Shown here piece after piece: positions 20,889 through 31,034 of a stretch of 60,000 nucleotides of DNA (positions within the stretch are counted from its first letter, which is position 1; each line of letters begins with the position of its first letter). Made by a program: the position numbers and the translations under genes. The notes under the pieces were generated by a model. That model worked only from the letters and a program-made list of their open reading frames with translations. It did not search any database and was not told the origin of the DNA. Source of the DNA: Adiantum capillus-veneris (lineage: Eukaryota > Streptophyta > Polypodiopsida > Polypodiales > Pteridaceae); contig CM043944.1 in the NCBI GenBank assembly GCA_014529385.2, positions 74,305,384 to 74,365,383 on the forward strand. The letters run 5' to 3'.

Positions 20889-21669
20889 TGGCTTTCTCTC
20901 TATTCATTTGCATCAACTCTAGAGAAAGAATTATTTCTTGCAGCTTGTCACTATACTCACCTTGCATTCTGCACAACAACTTCAAGGCATCCAATTGCAC
21001 TTGTATGGGCATAAGAGCTTCCTTTCCATAAACAAGTTCATATGGTGTAAACTGTGTTGACACTCTATACGCAGTTCTATAAGCCCACAAACACTTTTCC
21101 AAGTCTAAGTCCCACTGTTTAGGATGCTCTCTAGCATACTTTGATAGCATCTTCACAATTTGACCATTGCAGTTCTCAACTAGCCCATTTCATTGTTGGT
21201 AGTAAGGAGAAGAATGCCTATGCTGAATTTTCAATTTCTCCATGAGAGAAGCAACAAGTTTCCCCCTAAACCCTAGTCCACGATCAGAAATGATAACCGT
21301 AGGAGCTCCAAACCTGCAACACACCTGTTCATATAAAAAAGAGGCCACTCTTCCTGCTGTTTCATATTTTACTGCTTTTGCCTCAACCCATTTCGTCAAA
21401 TAGTCCACAGCCACAAGGATATACCTTTTGCCATTGTTGGTCCTCGGCATTGGACCTACAGCATCTACTCCCCATTTTGTAAATGCATCAAAAGACATTA
21501 TAGCTTTCTGAGGCTCAGCCAAAAACACTTGGCATTCATGGCATGACTTGCACCAAAAATAAGCATCTCTCATCATAGAGGGCCAACAGTAAGCTGCTCT
21601 TAAAACATGAAAGAAAACCTGATCCTTGCCTTGATGGCCTGTTTCTTCATGGAAGTGCTCCAAAATCAA
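20872..21669 (-). pseudogene. E2 integrase zinc finger and core
   Basis: HFHEETGHQGKD ... CKSCHEC gives the H-H-C-C finger. VDAVGPMP supplies the first Asp and ISDRGLGFRGK the second. After one in-frame stop near 21,190, NGLVENCNGQ holds the Glu, with N-C where S-T is usual. WAYRTAYRVSTQFTPYELVYG follows. All three catalytic residues are visible, but the stop makes this copy non-functional as it stands. Confidence 0.9.
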
Positions 21670-21678
21670 GCCTATCTC

Positions 21679-22701
21679 TTATTTGTACGACACTTTTCTC
21701 AAAATGCTATCCTTGCCATAAAGCATGAGATCCTCACCTACTACCAATATGTAGTTTCTTGCTTTTGCAACTATTCTCTGACGCCAAACTTTTGACATGC
21801 CCTCTGGACATTGCCCTTTACCAAGAAATACATCTACATCTTGCAATGATTCCCTTCCTGCATACAAGGCTTCCTTGACCTTTAAAGGAGCTACCAAGGC
21901 ATCCAACTTGTCCCTAGCCAACTCATTAGCTTCTTTGTTCTACTCACGAGGAACATGCTTAAACTGTATCTTCTCAAACTCATGCAAAAGCTTCTTGATG
22001 CCGTAGAACCACTTCTTCAAATTGTCTTTCTTAACATTCCACAAACCAAGCAATTGATTTATGACTAGCAATGCATCCCCTTTTGCAATGACCCTCTTCA
22101 GTCCAAACTCAACACACTCCTTCAACCCAAGGAAAAGCGTGAGGTACTCGGCCTCATTATTGCTTTCAACTTCATCAAGATCGTAAGCTCTAGAAAATAT
22201 TACATCGCCTTTTGGGTTCTTAATGACTACCCCACCACTTGCCTTTTGAAGAACGTTCCTATATGCACCATCAAACATCATTGTATACGCATCTTTAATA
22301 TCTACTTCCTCTTCATGATCATCCTTGTCAACCCTTGGGTAAGATGGAAGCTCCCCCCCCTTATGTACCATTATGTCTGCCAAGTGAGCTTTAACATAAT
22401 GATCCACTTTAAACTCAAACTCATACTCTTGAAGCTCCAAAGTCCACTTTAAGATGCGCTTGCTAGGCTTCAAATGCTGTACTACATCCGGTAAAAGATT
22501 TGATGTGGTGAGCACATAGAACTTTTCGGGAAACAAATAGGTTTTGAACCTTTGACATGCAAGAACCAAGGCAAATACCCACTGTTCCATTTCTGCGTAG
22601 GAGAACTCGCTTATATTCTTCATCTTTCTCTCAAAATAAACTGGTTTGAAGTTCCTTCCTTGCTTTTGTAAGAGAACCGACCCAAAAGCTACTGACCCCA
22701 C
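21679..22701 (-). pseudogene. E2 RNase H followed by a second, archaeal-type RNase H
   Basis: The first part is the end of the ordinary Ty3 RNase H (GSVLLQKQGRNFKPVYFE, YAEMEQWVFALVLACQRFK, YLFPEKFYVLT). About 60 residues later a second RNase H begins: YTMMFDGAYRNVLQKASGGVV, ESNNEAEYLTLFLGLKECV and VIAKGDALLVINQL, followed by KHVPRE and, after one stop, ARDKLDALV. These D, E and D positions are the RVT_3-type (archaeal-like) RNase H core. A dual RNase H is known from Tat/Ogre Gypsy elements. Confidence 0.85.
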
Positions 22702-22725
22702 ACTAATAGATACATAGAAAATCGA

Positions 22726-23286
22726 CTACAAGTCAGGAGGACTCACTGTTGGTAAAGCACATAGTACCTCCTTGATGCCATCAAAATCCTGTTGCATGTC
22801 TTCATTCCATTCAAACCATTGAACTCTTTGACTCAATTTTTGGAGAGGATACACACACTGACATAGCATCCAGAAAAAACGTGACAAGTACCTGAGCTTA
22901 TGCACAAATGATGCCAAATCCTTTGTGTTGATGGGCGGATCCATAAGCAATAAAGCCTTAACTTTCTCTGGGTCAGCTTCTATTCCATTTTGGGAAACCA
23001 CATGTCCTAGCAAATAGACTCTGGCATGAGCAAAGTTACACTTCTTTGGGCTAGGTTGCCCACCCTCTTGTTGAAGCCTTTCAAAACTCAACCTCAGCTT
23101 CTCCAAATGTGTGAACCTTGAGCTATAACACCCAATTTCATCCATGAAAACACGAACGAACTTACCCAAGTATGGACCAAACACTCTATTCATCCATCCT
23201 TGGAAGGTAGCATATGCATTAACCAGTCCAAAAGGCATTCTTTTGTAGGCCAAACAACCCCAAGGAGTAATGAAGGTCGTCTTCAA
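22726..23286 (-). pseudogene. E2 reverse transcriptase, C-terminal part
   Basis: Motifs are TTFITPWGCLAYKRMPFGLVNAYATFQ, then KFVRVFMDEIGCYS where the Y-X-D-D active site should be, and HVVSQNGIEADPEKVKAL and LRYLSRFFWML. The second active-site Asp is replaced by Glu (F-M-D-E), which would normally kill the enzyme. One stop at 23,287 separates it from the N-terminal half. A stop at 22,726 separates it from RNase H. Confidence 0.88.
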
Positions 23287-24264
23287 TCAATCTTCAATCG
23301 CTATCAAGATCTGAAAGTAGCCAGAAAATCGATCCATGATTGAGTAGCGTTCATGACCTGCAACCTGATTGAGGATTTCATCTAGAAAGGGTAGTGGATA
23401 ATGATTCCTTTTTGTGGCAGCATTCAAAGGTTTGAAATGAACACATATCCTAAATATTCCGTTCTTCTTGGGCACAATAACAACTGGAGAGACCCATTCG
23501 GACTCCTCCACTCGAAAGATGAAATCTGCTTCCAAAGCCTTTGTCACCTCTTCATGAAGTGCCTTCTCATGAATGACCCCCAATCTCCGAAGCTTTTGAA
23601 CCTTTGGCTTGGCACCTTCTTTTAGATTGATTCTATGCTCGACTCCTTTAGCTCCTTGCAACTCTGTATATTCAGTGGTGGCGAATAGCTTTGGAAATTC
23701 CTTGAACATGTCTTCATACTCCTTTTTTTCTTTTTCTGTCAAGTCCTCTCCTAGCATGCTCCTTACATTCACTTTGGCAGGCTCTACAATTGCTTTTGGA
23801 CTATCCTTCTTCTCCTTGACATTCACATCATGCATCGATGCTTCCTTTTCAACACTTATCCCAAAAAGATCAGGATATAATTGCATCAATCCTTCCTCTA
23901 CACTTTCTTCCGATGTCGTAGACGACGCATCACTATCGTATGACGTATTTTCTGTCGAATCTGTATCCTGCATGTCCAATAGGGGTTGTGTACGGCTCTC
24001 GTGTGTCTTCATGTTGTAGAAAATGGTCCTTCCTTTCTCTTTGTCGAGAATGGTGATCAAGCCCGTGCCCCAATCCTGCTTAGCACCAAGGGTTATAAGC
24101 CATGGCCTCCCTAAAATGATCGGATAAGCATTCTCACCCGCTTGCATCACGTAGCAATCAGCCAAGCACTCAATCCCCAAGACTTTTATCTTCACATCTT
24201 TAGCTATTCCAAGACACCTTGCTTTTTTGTGGTTGGCCATCCTCATACGGATTGAAGCATTCAA
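23287..24264 (-). pseudogene. E2 protease C-terminus and RT N-terminal part
   Basis: The first third has the retropepsin end signature YPIILGRPWLITLGAKQDWG. A long acidic linker follows, then the RT starts with EHRINLKEGAKP, EADFIFRVEESEWVSPVVIVPKKN, IRCVHF-type sequence and IMDRFSGYFQILIAIED, where the first catalytic Asp is present. The frame is open for 325 residues. Confidence 0.88.
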
Positions 24265-24511
24265 CTGACATCTTACCGCCTGCTTCCTTCATGATAGCCT
24301 CGGTCATGACACACACCTCGGCACCACCATCCACATATGCTTGCACTTCCTTCTTCTTTCCCAGCATAGCTTCAACTATTGGCACCATATCCACTGGGTG
24401 ACCAACCCGCAAAGATGACACCATGCTTTGATGCTTTTCCTTCTTGGAAGGAAGCCGCATACTCACACACTTGGTCCACTTCCTCCTCAATTTAGCGTTC
24501 AAAGCCACCAA
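24200..24511 (-). pseudogene. E2 protease N-terminal part
   Basis: VQAYVDGGAEVCVMTEAIMKEAGG carries the active site as D-G-G-A instead of D-S-G-A. E6 shows the same D-G-G-A, so this may be a lineage variant rather than a mutation. A frameshift around 24,200-24,260 joins it to the rest of the protease in the next segment. Confidence 0.8.
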
Positions 24512-25674
24512 TTGACCAAAAGAGATATTTGCCTTTTGATTTTGTATGTCGTCGACAATATCCTAGTCTTCAACACCTTGGCCAAGGAGGTAGCCTTTGG
24601 GCCAATTTTCCTTCTTCGCCGCCTCTTGCTACTTTCTGGTTTGTCTTCTACCTTAGCCTTTCCTTTCCTTGCTCTTGTTTCCCTCTCTTCTTCTGTCTCT
24701 TTCTCCTTATCATGCCTAGCTCTCTTATTGGCCAAAACATCCACATCTTGATGCTCAAGGGTAATGATGTTAATAGCCCTACCTTCTCCATTTGCAGGCA
24801 ACGATTGTAGTTGTTGTTGTGGAGGCGGTGCTTCTAGTGCCCGTTCTTGACGATTCTCTTCTATTGTTCCTCGACCACGTCCATATAGGGGGTATATCCC
24901 TCCTCTCTCTCTTGGTGGTTCAGGACAATCAGGGGCGTAGTGACCCTCTTCATCACAATTGTAGCATCTTCCTTGTAGCCTTCGTCCCCTACCTCTCCCA
25001 GCTGGCTGCTCTTCTCTTTGGTTTATATTCATTATGTTAATTCTTAATTCTTGCAACTGATCGGCAAGATCATGTAGAACCCGAGCCATAACAGGATCTG
25101 GACCTTGAACCACTCGCTCCACTCTATCATCCATTGTCATAGGGACCATTGGTTGCACCACAACTGGCTCAGTATGTGTCAGGCCTTGCTCCCACCTTCT
25201 CTTGATCTTCTTGCTCTTGGCCTCGGCAATTTCCACAGCTCTTTCAAATGTAGCAGGCTCCTCTTGATCGACCTTCTCCCTTACACTTGGATGGAGACAA
25301 TCCATAAACTGACGTACTTTAAAGAAATCCCCTGGAGGTACTTGGGATGCCGCCTCTAATTGAACCCAAAGTCCTTTGAAGTGTTGCAAAAACTCTTTAA
25401 AGTTAGCATGAACATCTTGCTGCAAACCTCTCAATTTCGTCATCACTTCTGTTGCGGTTAGTTTCTTTCCAAACCTGTCAAAAATTGCCAGCTTCACCTG
25501 CTCCCATGTTTGCTTTTTTTCTTCCTCTAAACCTTCAAACCACTCCCGAGATTCTCCTTTGAGCACAAGAGTAAATACATGAAGCTTGGCTTCATCATTC
25601 ACAATGTGCATACCAAGCGTATGCCACTCGAAATCCGCAATCCAATCCTTCACATCCTCCTTCCCTGTGAACAC
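24499..25674 (-). pseudogene. E2 gag with one zinc knuckle
   Basis: About 390 residues without a stop. The N-terminal part is the Retrotrans_gag fold: DVKDWIADFEWHTLGM, LKGESREWFEGLEEEKKQTWEQVKLAIFDRFG and FKEFLQHFKGLW. A Gly/Arg-rich stretch leads into one zinc knuckle CYNCDEEGHYAPDC. The C-terminal third is K/E/R-rich. Upstream, a 70-residue open piece at 25,681-25,896 reads into this frame through a single TAG, so the true N-terminus lies beyond that stop. Confidence 0.9.
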
Positions 25675-25836
25675 TGCCGACTATAAGCCATCTCTTCGGA
25701 GTCGCTTCTCCCTTGCGTGAGTAACTCCACAAAAGTTGAATTCTTGCACCTCAAACAAACCACCACTTTTCTTCAATGAAGCTCGAACTTCACAGCAAAA
25801 CCGCTTCACCTGGGTGCACAACCGGAAAATTTCTGC

Positions 25837-25854
25837 TCCCCAGCGGGATCGCCA
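25837..25854 (-). promoter_or_regulatory. E2 primer-binding site
   Basis: Three to five bases inside the 5' LTR, the minus strand reads TGGCGATCCCGCTGGGGA. The TGG start and the position fit complementarity to the 3' CCA end of a tRNA. I cannot say with certainty which tRNA. Confidence 0.65.
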
Positions 25855-25859
25855 AAGGA

Positions 25860-27088
25860 TGATGGAGCAAAAGATGTCGTGCGCACACTCACACACCCAG
25901 AAAACTCAACACAATACAAGGAATTTACTTAAATTCCTCAACTCACTCACCACCACTCAAAAGCTCCCTAAAAATTATACCCACAAGCTCAATTCAAACT
26001 CCAAATGCCTCGACCTACAAGCCCTTGCCTGCCCGCAAACACTACAAGGTGAGTCAAGATGATCAACACTTGAAACCACGTTTGATGGTGACCAAAATAT
26101 ACAAGAAAAACCATCAAAAAACCCAAAACTCCAGCCACAAAAGGCCACTCTCAAACCATTGCAAAAGTTTCACTAAACTCCACTCTGTTGGACTCTTTGG
26201 AGTAGCGCCACCCCTAATGGCACCGATACAGGGTCACATAGTCTTGCAGAAAGCCGCATCTTCTTCCCTCAAATCCTTGCACACACACATCCATGGAAAC
26301 CTAAGAACTTCCATAGACTCTCCCAAGTGCAAAATTGAAGAGAGAAAGCTCTCATTCACTCCTCCCTACACTCGAAAACAGGACGGGAACGCAATGGGAC
26401 TGCACTAGACCACGTGTAGGAACCCTGCTTCCTTCCCCACACAAGGAGGTGAAAGTGCTAAAACTTGTCTTCCAAAATGCTCTATCAGTCCAAGCACTCA
26501 CAAAAGCATCACTGATGTGGCACTTTGATGCCTTTTCACACCTTTTTTGACCCTTTTTTTACCTTTTTTGGCCCAATTTTGGCCAATTTTGACCCTTGGC
26601 GGGCATTTTTCGCTGGAAAAACCCCAAACGGACTCCAAAATTCACCAAAATTTGCACTATTGATCCTCAATACCCAAAGAACATTTCCACATCCCCACAT
26701 TCTATTTCCACTTCTAGGGCGGTGCACGCATCACCGCAGATCAGGCGCCGCAAATAGATAGTTACCGCATGTGTCAAACTTCTCGAGCGGGATGAGAGTA
26801 CCCACACTTGTCACTTGCATTATTTACATTCTAGAAATCTCAAACACATTATCTAGAGCCAGAATAAGCCACCTAGAATTATATCCAAGGCCCCGATACC
26901 CTATTCGGGGATGTACATGTGTCCGACTGCTAGCGCGCGAACCTGACTATTCACAATGTGTACACGTTCCATCTTTTTTCGAACTTGAAACCACTTTGCA
27001 AAGCTCCCAAATGCATGCATTTACATCTTTTTGTACATATGACCATGCATATAAACGCTACTTTGTACACGTCAAAAGCGGTCTATCA
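25860..27088 (-). repeat. 5' LTR of E2
   Basis: This 1,229-bp repeat pairs with 19,348-20,553. One clear length difference is a roughly 10-base insertion near 27,041-27,052. It is followed by GCGC and the resumed E1 frame. Confidence 0.93.
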
Positions 27089-27570
27089 GCGCCTTTCTAG
27101 CTTTCCAAGTGCTTCTCTGATTTTTTGATTCTGAACTTGGGGTGTTGGTTTTTGGCTCTTCAATTATGGGTTCGTTCGTCATTATTTTAGCTTGGGCTCG
27201 TGTCATCGCGTGAATAGGCATGTTTAAGGTAGTTTTTGTTTCTTTGCTCAGGTTCTTAGGGCAATCAGGAATCAAATGAGTAACTCCACACTAGGTGCAA
27301 TATGTGTTGACTCTAATAATTTCATCATGAGGAAAGTCTCTTAGCCAATGGTCTCCGCCATACTTGTAGCAGGGTCCGTTAGGCTGTTGAGGTGCTCCTT
27401 GAGCTCCTCTTTGCTGCTATGCATGTCTCGGTTCGCCCATGCCTCCGTTGGCTATGAACAACAATGTTTGTTCATCTAAGCTATATCTTCCTTCTCCTAC
27501 TGCCTGCGCAGCTGTAGGTGGTCCTGCACCGCCCATCACGCTCCATGGTTCTGGTGTTGAGGGTTCTTTG
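27089..27570 (-). pseudogene. E1 gag with degenerate zinc knuckles, upstream of the E2 insertion
   Basis: Reading leftwards from about 27,570: SLDEQTLLFIANGGMG, a stop, then two knuckle-like repeats. The first, CYKYGGDHWLRDF, has lost ligands; the second, CGVTHLIPDC, keeps the later Cys-His-Cys pattern. KAMTRAQAKI-type basic sequence follows, then TWKARKA at the E2 junction. Frame and direction continue into RMKARKE at 19,347. The upstream end stops abruptly against the E5 RT at about 27,575, so gag's N-terminus is missing. Confidence 0.75.
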
Positions 27571-27574
27571 CTTT

Positions 27575-28381
27575 AAGTTGATCCGTCATAGGAACAGTGA
27601 TTCTGGCATAATCACGGATATACTGCCAAAAAAATCCAGCCATGCCTAAGAATATTTGAAGCTCCTCATCTGTATTGGGATGTGGCCATCGAAGAATGGA
27701 AGCGACCTTGTCAGTGTCCATCTTGATGCCAAAATAAGACATCACATGACCGAGGTAATGTATCTTTGTTTTAAATAAATTGCACTTGCCTTGCTTAGCA
27801 TACACAGCGTGAGCTCGTAGTTGTTTAAACACTAATTGTAAGTGTTCTATGTGTTCATCTTCAGTCTTATTGTAAATGAGAATGTCATCAAGGTAAACCA
27901 CAACAAAGTTTCCAAGATAGGGACGTAAAACACTATCCATGAGTGTCATAAATGTAACTAGAGCATTGGTTAAAGCAAAAGGCATAACCAAAAATTAAAA
28001 ATGCCCCAACCGTGTTCTAAAGGTAGTTTGGAGATATATTGCGAAAGGATACACACCTGGTGGTATCCTGAATGAAGATCTATCTTTGTATAGTATCTCG
28101 CCCCATGCAGTTGATCAAACAACTCATCTAGGCAGAGGATACTTGTTCTTGATGGTTATGGCATTTAATCCGTGATAATCTACGCACATGTGCATAGTAC
28201 CATTTTTATTTTTTACGAATAGAATTGGTGATGCCCAAGGCAAAGTGCTAGGTCTAATGAAACCACGGGTGAGGTAGTCAGCCAACTGACTGTCAACCTC
28301 CTTGGCTTCTTTAGCACTCATACAATAAGGTGGTTTACTCACCGGTTTAGTGCCTGGCAAGACATCTATGCCGTGGTGCAC
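27575..28381 (-). pseudogene. E5 reverse transcriptase fragment
   Basis: The N-terminal piece (28,124-28,381) reads [28 protein letters not shown] and [21 protein letters not shown]. After about 130 bases with stops, the rest (27,575-27,991) gives MPFALTNALVTFMTLM, VVVYLDDILIYNKTEDEH with an intact active site, and YARITVPMTDQLK, where it ends abruptly. The wording is like chromovirus RTs (Y-L-D-D-I-L-I-Y), different from E1 and E2. Beyond the break the sequence is E1 gag. Confidence 0.85.
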
Positions 28382-28533
28382 ATCACGTGTAGGGGGTAAA
28401 CCATGTGGTAAATCACTTGAGAATACATCACTATACTCCGTGAGTAAGTGAGTTATCCTTTTTCGTGCAAAAGGAGAAAGTAGACTAGAGTTATGCTAGG
28501 ATGGAGAATCTTGTAATTCCTGTAATATTTGTC

Positions 28534-29140
28534 TTACATCAATTGCAAGTTGCTAAATAGAATTAAGCCAAGAGCACCTTGATCGTTAGATTTGTTAACA
28601 CTTTTCTTATCATTAGAATTCATTGCAATTTGCATACCATTACTAGAATTCACTGCACTTTGCTCTCGAGAATTCACAAGACTTGGAGACACGCAGTAAC
28701 ACAAAAAGACTTCATCTATTGAATTTGGTTTTTGCAAAATAGAAAGCTCGACTATACATATAAGATGTGCAGATGGTATATTTTTCTCACCAAGAAAAAG
28801 GACATGTTTACCATTGGCCATAAAGGATAAGGAGTTGTGTTCATAATTAGTGTGCAATGTGTTTCCTAAATCATGCAGCCACTCCCGTCCTAAAACTACA
28901 TAAAAAACGGTCCATTTTCATAACTTGAAAGTCAATGGTCATTGTATGATCTTGAACAATAAGCTCAATCCCTTAAACTATCGTGTCCCATACTTCTTTA
29001 TCATTGCCAGACGTCTGTTCGACCACATACTTTTGAGAGCAGGGAGTCTATGTAAGCTTTAATTTCTTGACTAGCTTATAGTTCAGAAAGTTATGAGTTG
29101 CACCATCATCCACTAAAATACAAATACATTGTCTGTTAAT
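28534..29140 (-). pseudogene. E5 protease and linker to RT
   Basis: ILVDDGATHNFLNYKLVKKL at about 29,070-29,115 is a retropepsin active site with D-D-G-A in place of D-S-G-A. The C-terminal signature GREWLHDLGN is at about 28,870-28,900 after a frameshift, followed by SFMANGKHVLFLG. The 28,534-28,857 frame continues into an Asn/Ser-rich linker. Part of that linker lies in the left arm of an inverted repeat. Confidence 0.75.
28565..28766. repeat. Left arm of a ~200-bp inverted repeat around the E5 protease
   Basis: The reverse complement of this stretch matches 29,190-29,378 over nearly its whole length with scattered differences. Shared landmarks include CTTATATGTA, AATAGATGAAGTC, CCAAGTCTTGTGAATTCTC and TAATGGTATGCAAA. 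The arms are separated by about 420 bp that include the protease active site. Confidence 0.88.
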
Positions 29141-29189
29141 AGTGCCATGCATGCAAATCAAATCATGGGGGCCAAAGGTGGCAGCTCTT

Positions 29190-29378
29190 ATATGTACAGC
29201 TGAGATTTCTATTTTGCAGAAAGAAAATTTAATAGATGAAGTCTTTTGTGTTACTCCTTACCTCCAAGTCTTGTGAATTCTCAAGAGCAAAGTGTGGTGA
29301 ATTCTAGTAATGGTATGCAAAGTGAAATGAATTATAATGATAAGTAAAGTGTTAAAAAATCTAATGAGCAAAGTTCTC
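29190..29378. repeat. Right arm of the E5 inverted repeat
   Basis: This pairs with 28,565-28,766 in opposite orientation. It replaces what should be the C-terminal half of gag, so the rearrangement that made it probably also removed that part. Confidence 0.88.
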
Positions 29379-29838
29379 TCAATCTATGAATATCACTCCA
29401 TTTGTGTAAGAACGTATTGACCGCATACTTGTTGCGATCACGCTCTTCCCCATGAAACTCAAGAATAGTGATATTCTTAAGTAATTCATTGCTAGCTTCT
29501 GCATCTTCTAAAGCACTTGTTTCTTGGACTCCTTGAGTTATGTGAGCTTGGTTTCCTTGAACCATGCCACTTGTGGCTCCTTGAGCCATCTGTGAGTTCA
29601 TAAATTTCATAAGTAGCTCAGTAAGATTTGTAACATTTGCATTGAGTGCAAAGAGGGTGCGTTCAAGTATGCTTTGATGATTTTTCAAAGTCTTAAAAGT
29701 AGCCATATCTACAATTCCATGATCTCCAAGATCATCATCGTTATGCATATTAGTGTCAGCAACACCCGTAGTGCGCTGATTTTGATCTACGTGCTCAAAA
29801 TCACAAAAGTGTGTAGGTGGGATATCCTCACTGGCCAT
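29332..29838 (-). pseudogene. E5 gag N-terminal fragment
   Basis: The ATG at 29,838 (MASEDIPPTHF) is the likely start. About 165 residues follow, acidic then helical (LKNHQSILERTLFALNANVTNLTELL), and then a gag-core beginning, ILEFHGEERDRNKYAVNTFL. The frame runs into the inverted-repeat arm and stops. No zinc knuckle is present. The place and direction relative to the protease and RT identify it as gag. Confidence 0.6.
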
Positions 29839-30215
29839 GGTAAACACACACTAATGTAAAAAGAGAAAAACAAAACGTCAACTTGTGCCTTGTGAATCTT
29901 GAAGTATTTGTGTTTTTTATGCTCGACGATTTGCGTTGCATGCAAACCTCGCCTTGCAAAAATTGTAGCGCTTCTCGTGTCGTTTGTCGTAAGAACACCT
30001 TTGTTGATTCTTCATAGAAACACCTTATTTTTGTGAAATATTTTGTTCACTTTGAAGCTCCTCCTTGAGGAAAAAAGAATTTTTGGAGGAAAACCTTCCT
30101 TTCTCCAAGAAGTGAAAAGGAAGGGTGAACTTACTACTTCCTTGAAGTTTGAAGCTTTCCCTTTCCTTCTAGCTTTCTTTTCAACACAAGTATGCTATCT
30201 TTCCTTGCTATACAC
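29839..30215. other. E5 leader region, no gene
   Basis: This lies between the gag start and the tRNA-like sequence. I see nothing coding. It is probably the untranslated leader of E5. Confidence 0.4.
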
Positions 30216-30290
30216 AACAAGGTTCAATAGCTTGATGGTAAAGTGTTGGCCTCTTACCCTCATGGGGTGGGTTCAACCCTCCTTCATGCA
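30216..30290 (+). repeat. tRNA-like sequence, possible SINE head
   Basis: TAGCTTGATGGTAAAG resembles a pol III A box and GGGTTCAACCC a B box, about 35 bases apart. I could not fold a full cloverleaf with a proper acceptor stem. I read it as tRNA-derived, not a functional tRNA. Confidence 0.35.
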
Positions 30291-30324
30291 AGGGTTAAGC
30301 GGGCCTTCCTACATGCACAACTAA

Positions 30325-31034
30325 CATCACCAATGGAAGCGTTTGAGACTCGATGCCATAGAGTTGCCGGTCGAGTTTGTTTTAGTCATGCATTGTGGAT
30401 AGCATAGGTGGAGTGTTTGTAGTCATGCATTGTTGTTTTCCTTTGCACGTTGCACAGTTGAGACGCATTGTCTGCTGCATGAAACATGGGAGAGAACCCG
30501 CTTTTCCCCTTCCCAAAAATTAGCTCGGATACCAGTGAAAGGGTGGTGGTAATGTTGTGCTAGTCTCCACCCAACCATGCTATCTTATAGCCTCCTCCTA
30601 GCGTACACAGTTTTCGACCGTGCCGATAGCCTTGCCCGTAGGACCCATGTCCTTACAGATACCTATTGAAATAGTTAGCATCACCAATGGAAGCGTTTGA
30701 GACTCAATGCCATAGAGTTGCCGGTCGAGTTTGTTTTAGTCATGCATTGTGGATAGCATAGGTGGAGTGTTTGTAGTCATGCATTGTTGTTTTCCTTTGC
30801 ACGTTGCACAGTTGAGATGTCATTGTCTGCTGCATGAAACATGGGAGAGAACCCGCTTTTCCCCTTCCCCAAAAATAGCTCGGATACCAGCGAAAAAGTG
30901 GTGGTAATGTTGTGCTAGTCTCCACCCAACCATGCTATCTTATAGCCTCCTCCTAGCGTACACAGTTTTCGGCCGTGCCGATAGCCTTTCCCGTAGGACC
31001 CATGTCCTTACAGATACCTATTGAAATAGTTAGC
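30325..31034 (-). repeat. Tandem duplication (2 x ~355 bp) of E5 LTR end, primer site and leader
   Basis: Two near-identical units, 30,325-30,679 and 30,680-31,034, differ at only a few places. Each contains, on the minus strand, TGGTATCCGAGC (30,523-30,534 and 30,878-30,889), one base different from the Met-tRNA primer site. It is preceded by ...TTTCA as an LTR end would be. So each unit carries an LTR 3' edge, a primer site and a leader for E5. The right edge abuts the E4 integrase fragment. Confidence 0.8.

Larger units (their letters stand above)
19348..27088 (-). mobile_element. E2: Ty3/Gypsy LTR retrotransposon with dual RNase H, nested in E1
   Basis: LTRs of about 1.2 kb (19,348-20,553 and 25,860-27,088; TGATGG...CTATCA) bracket a gag-protease-RT-RNase H-RNase H-integrase set on the minus strand. 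GCGC flanks both ends (19,344-19,347 and 27,089-27,092); the fifth base does not match, so the TSD is 4 bp or a mutated 5 bp. About 10 differences in the first ~210 bp of the LTRs suggest about 95% identity. In-frame stops are few. The extra RNase H between the first RNase H and integrase is known from the Tat/Ogre lineage. It lies in the E1 gag frame, which reads through when E2 is removed. Confidence 0.93.
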
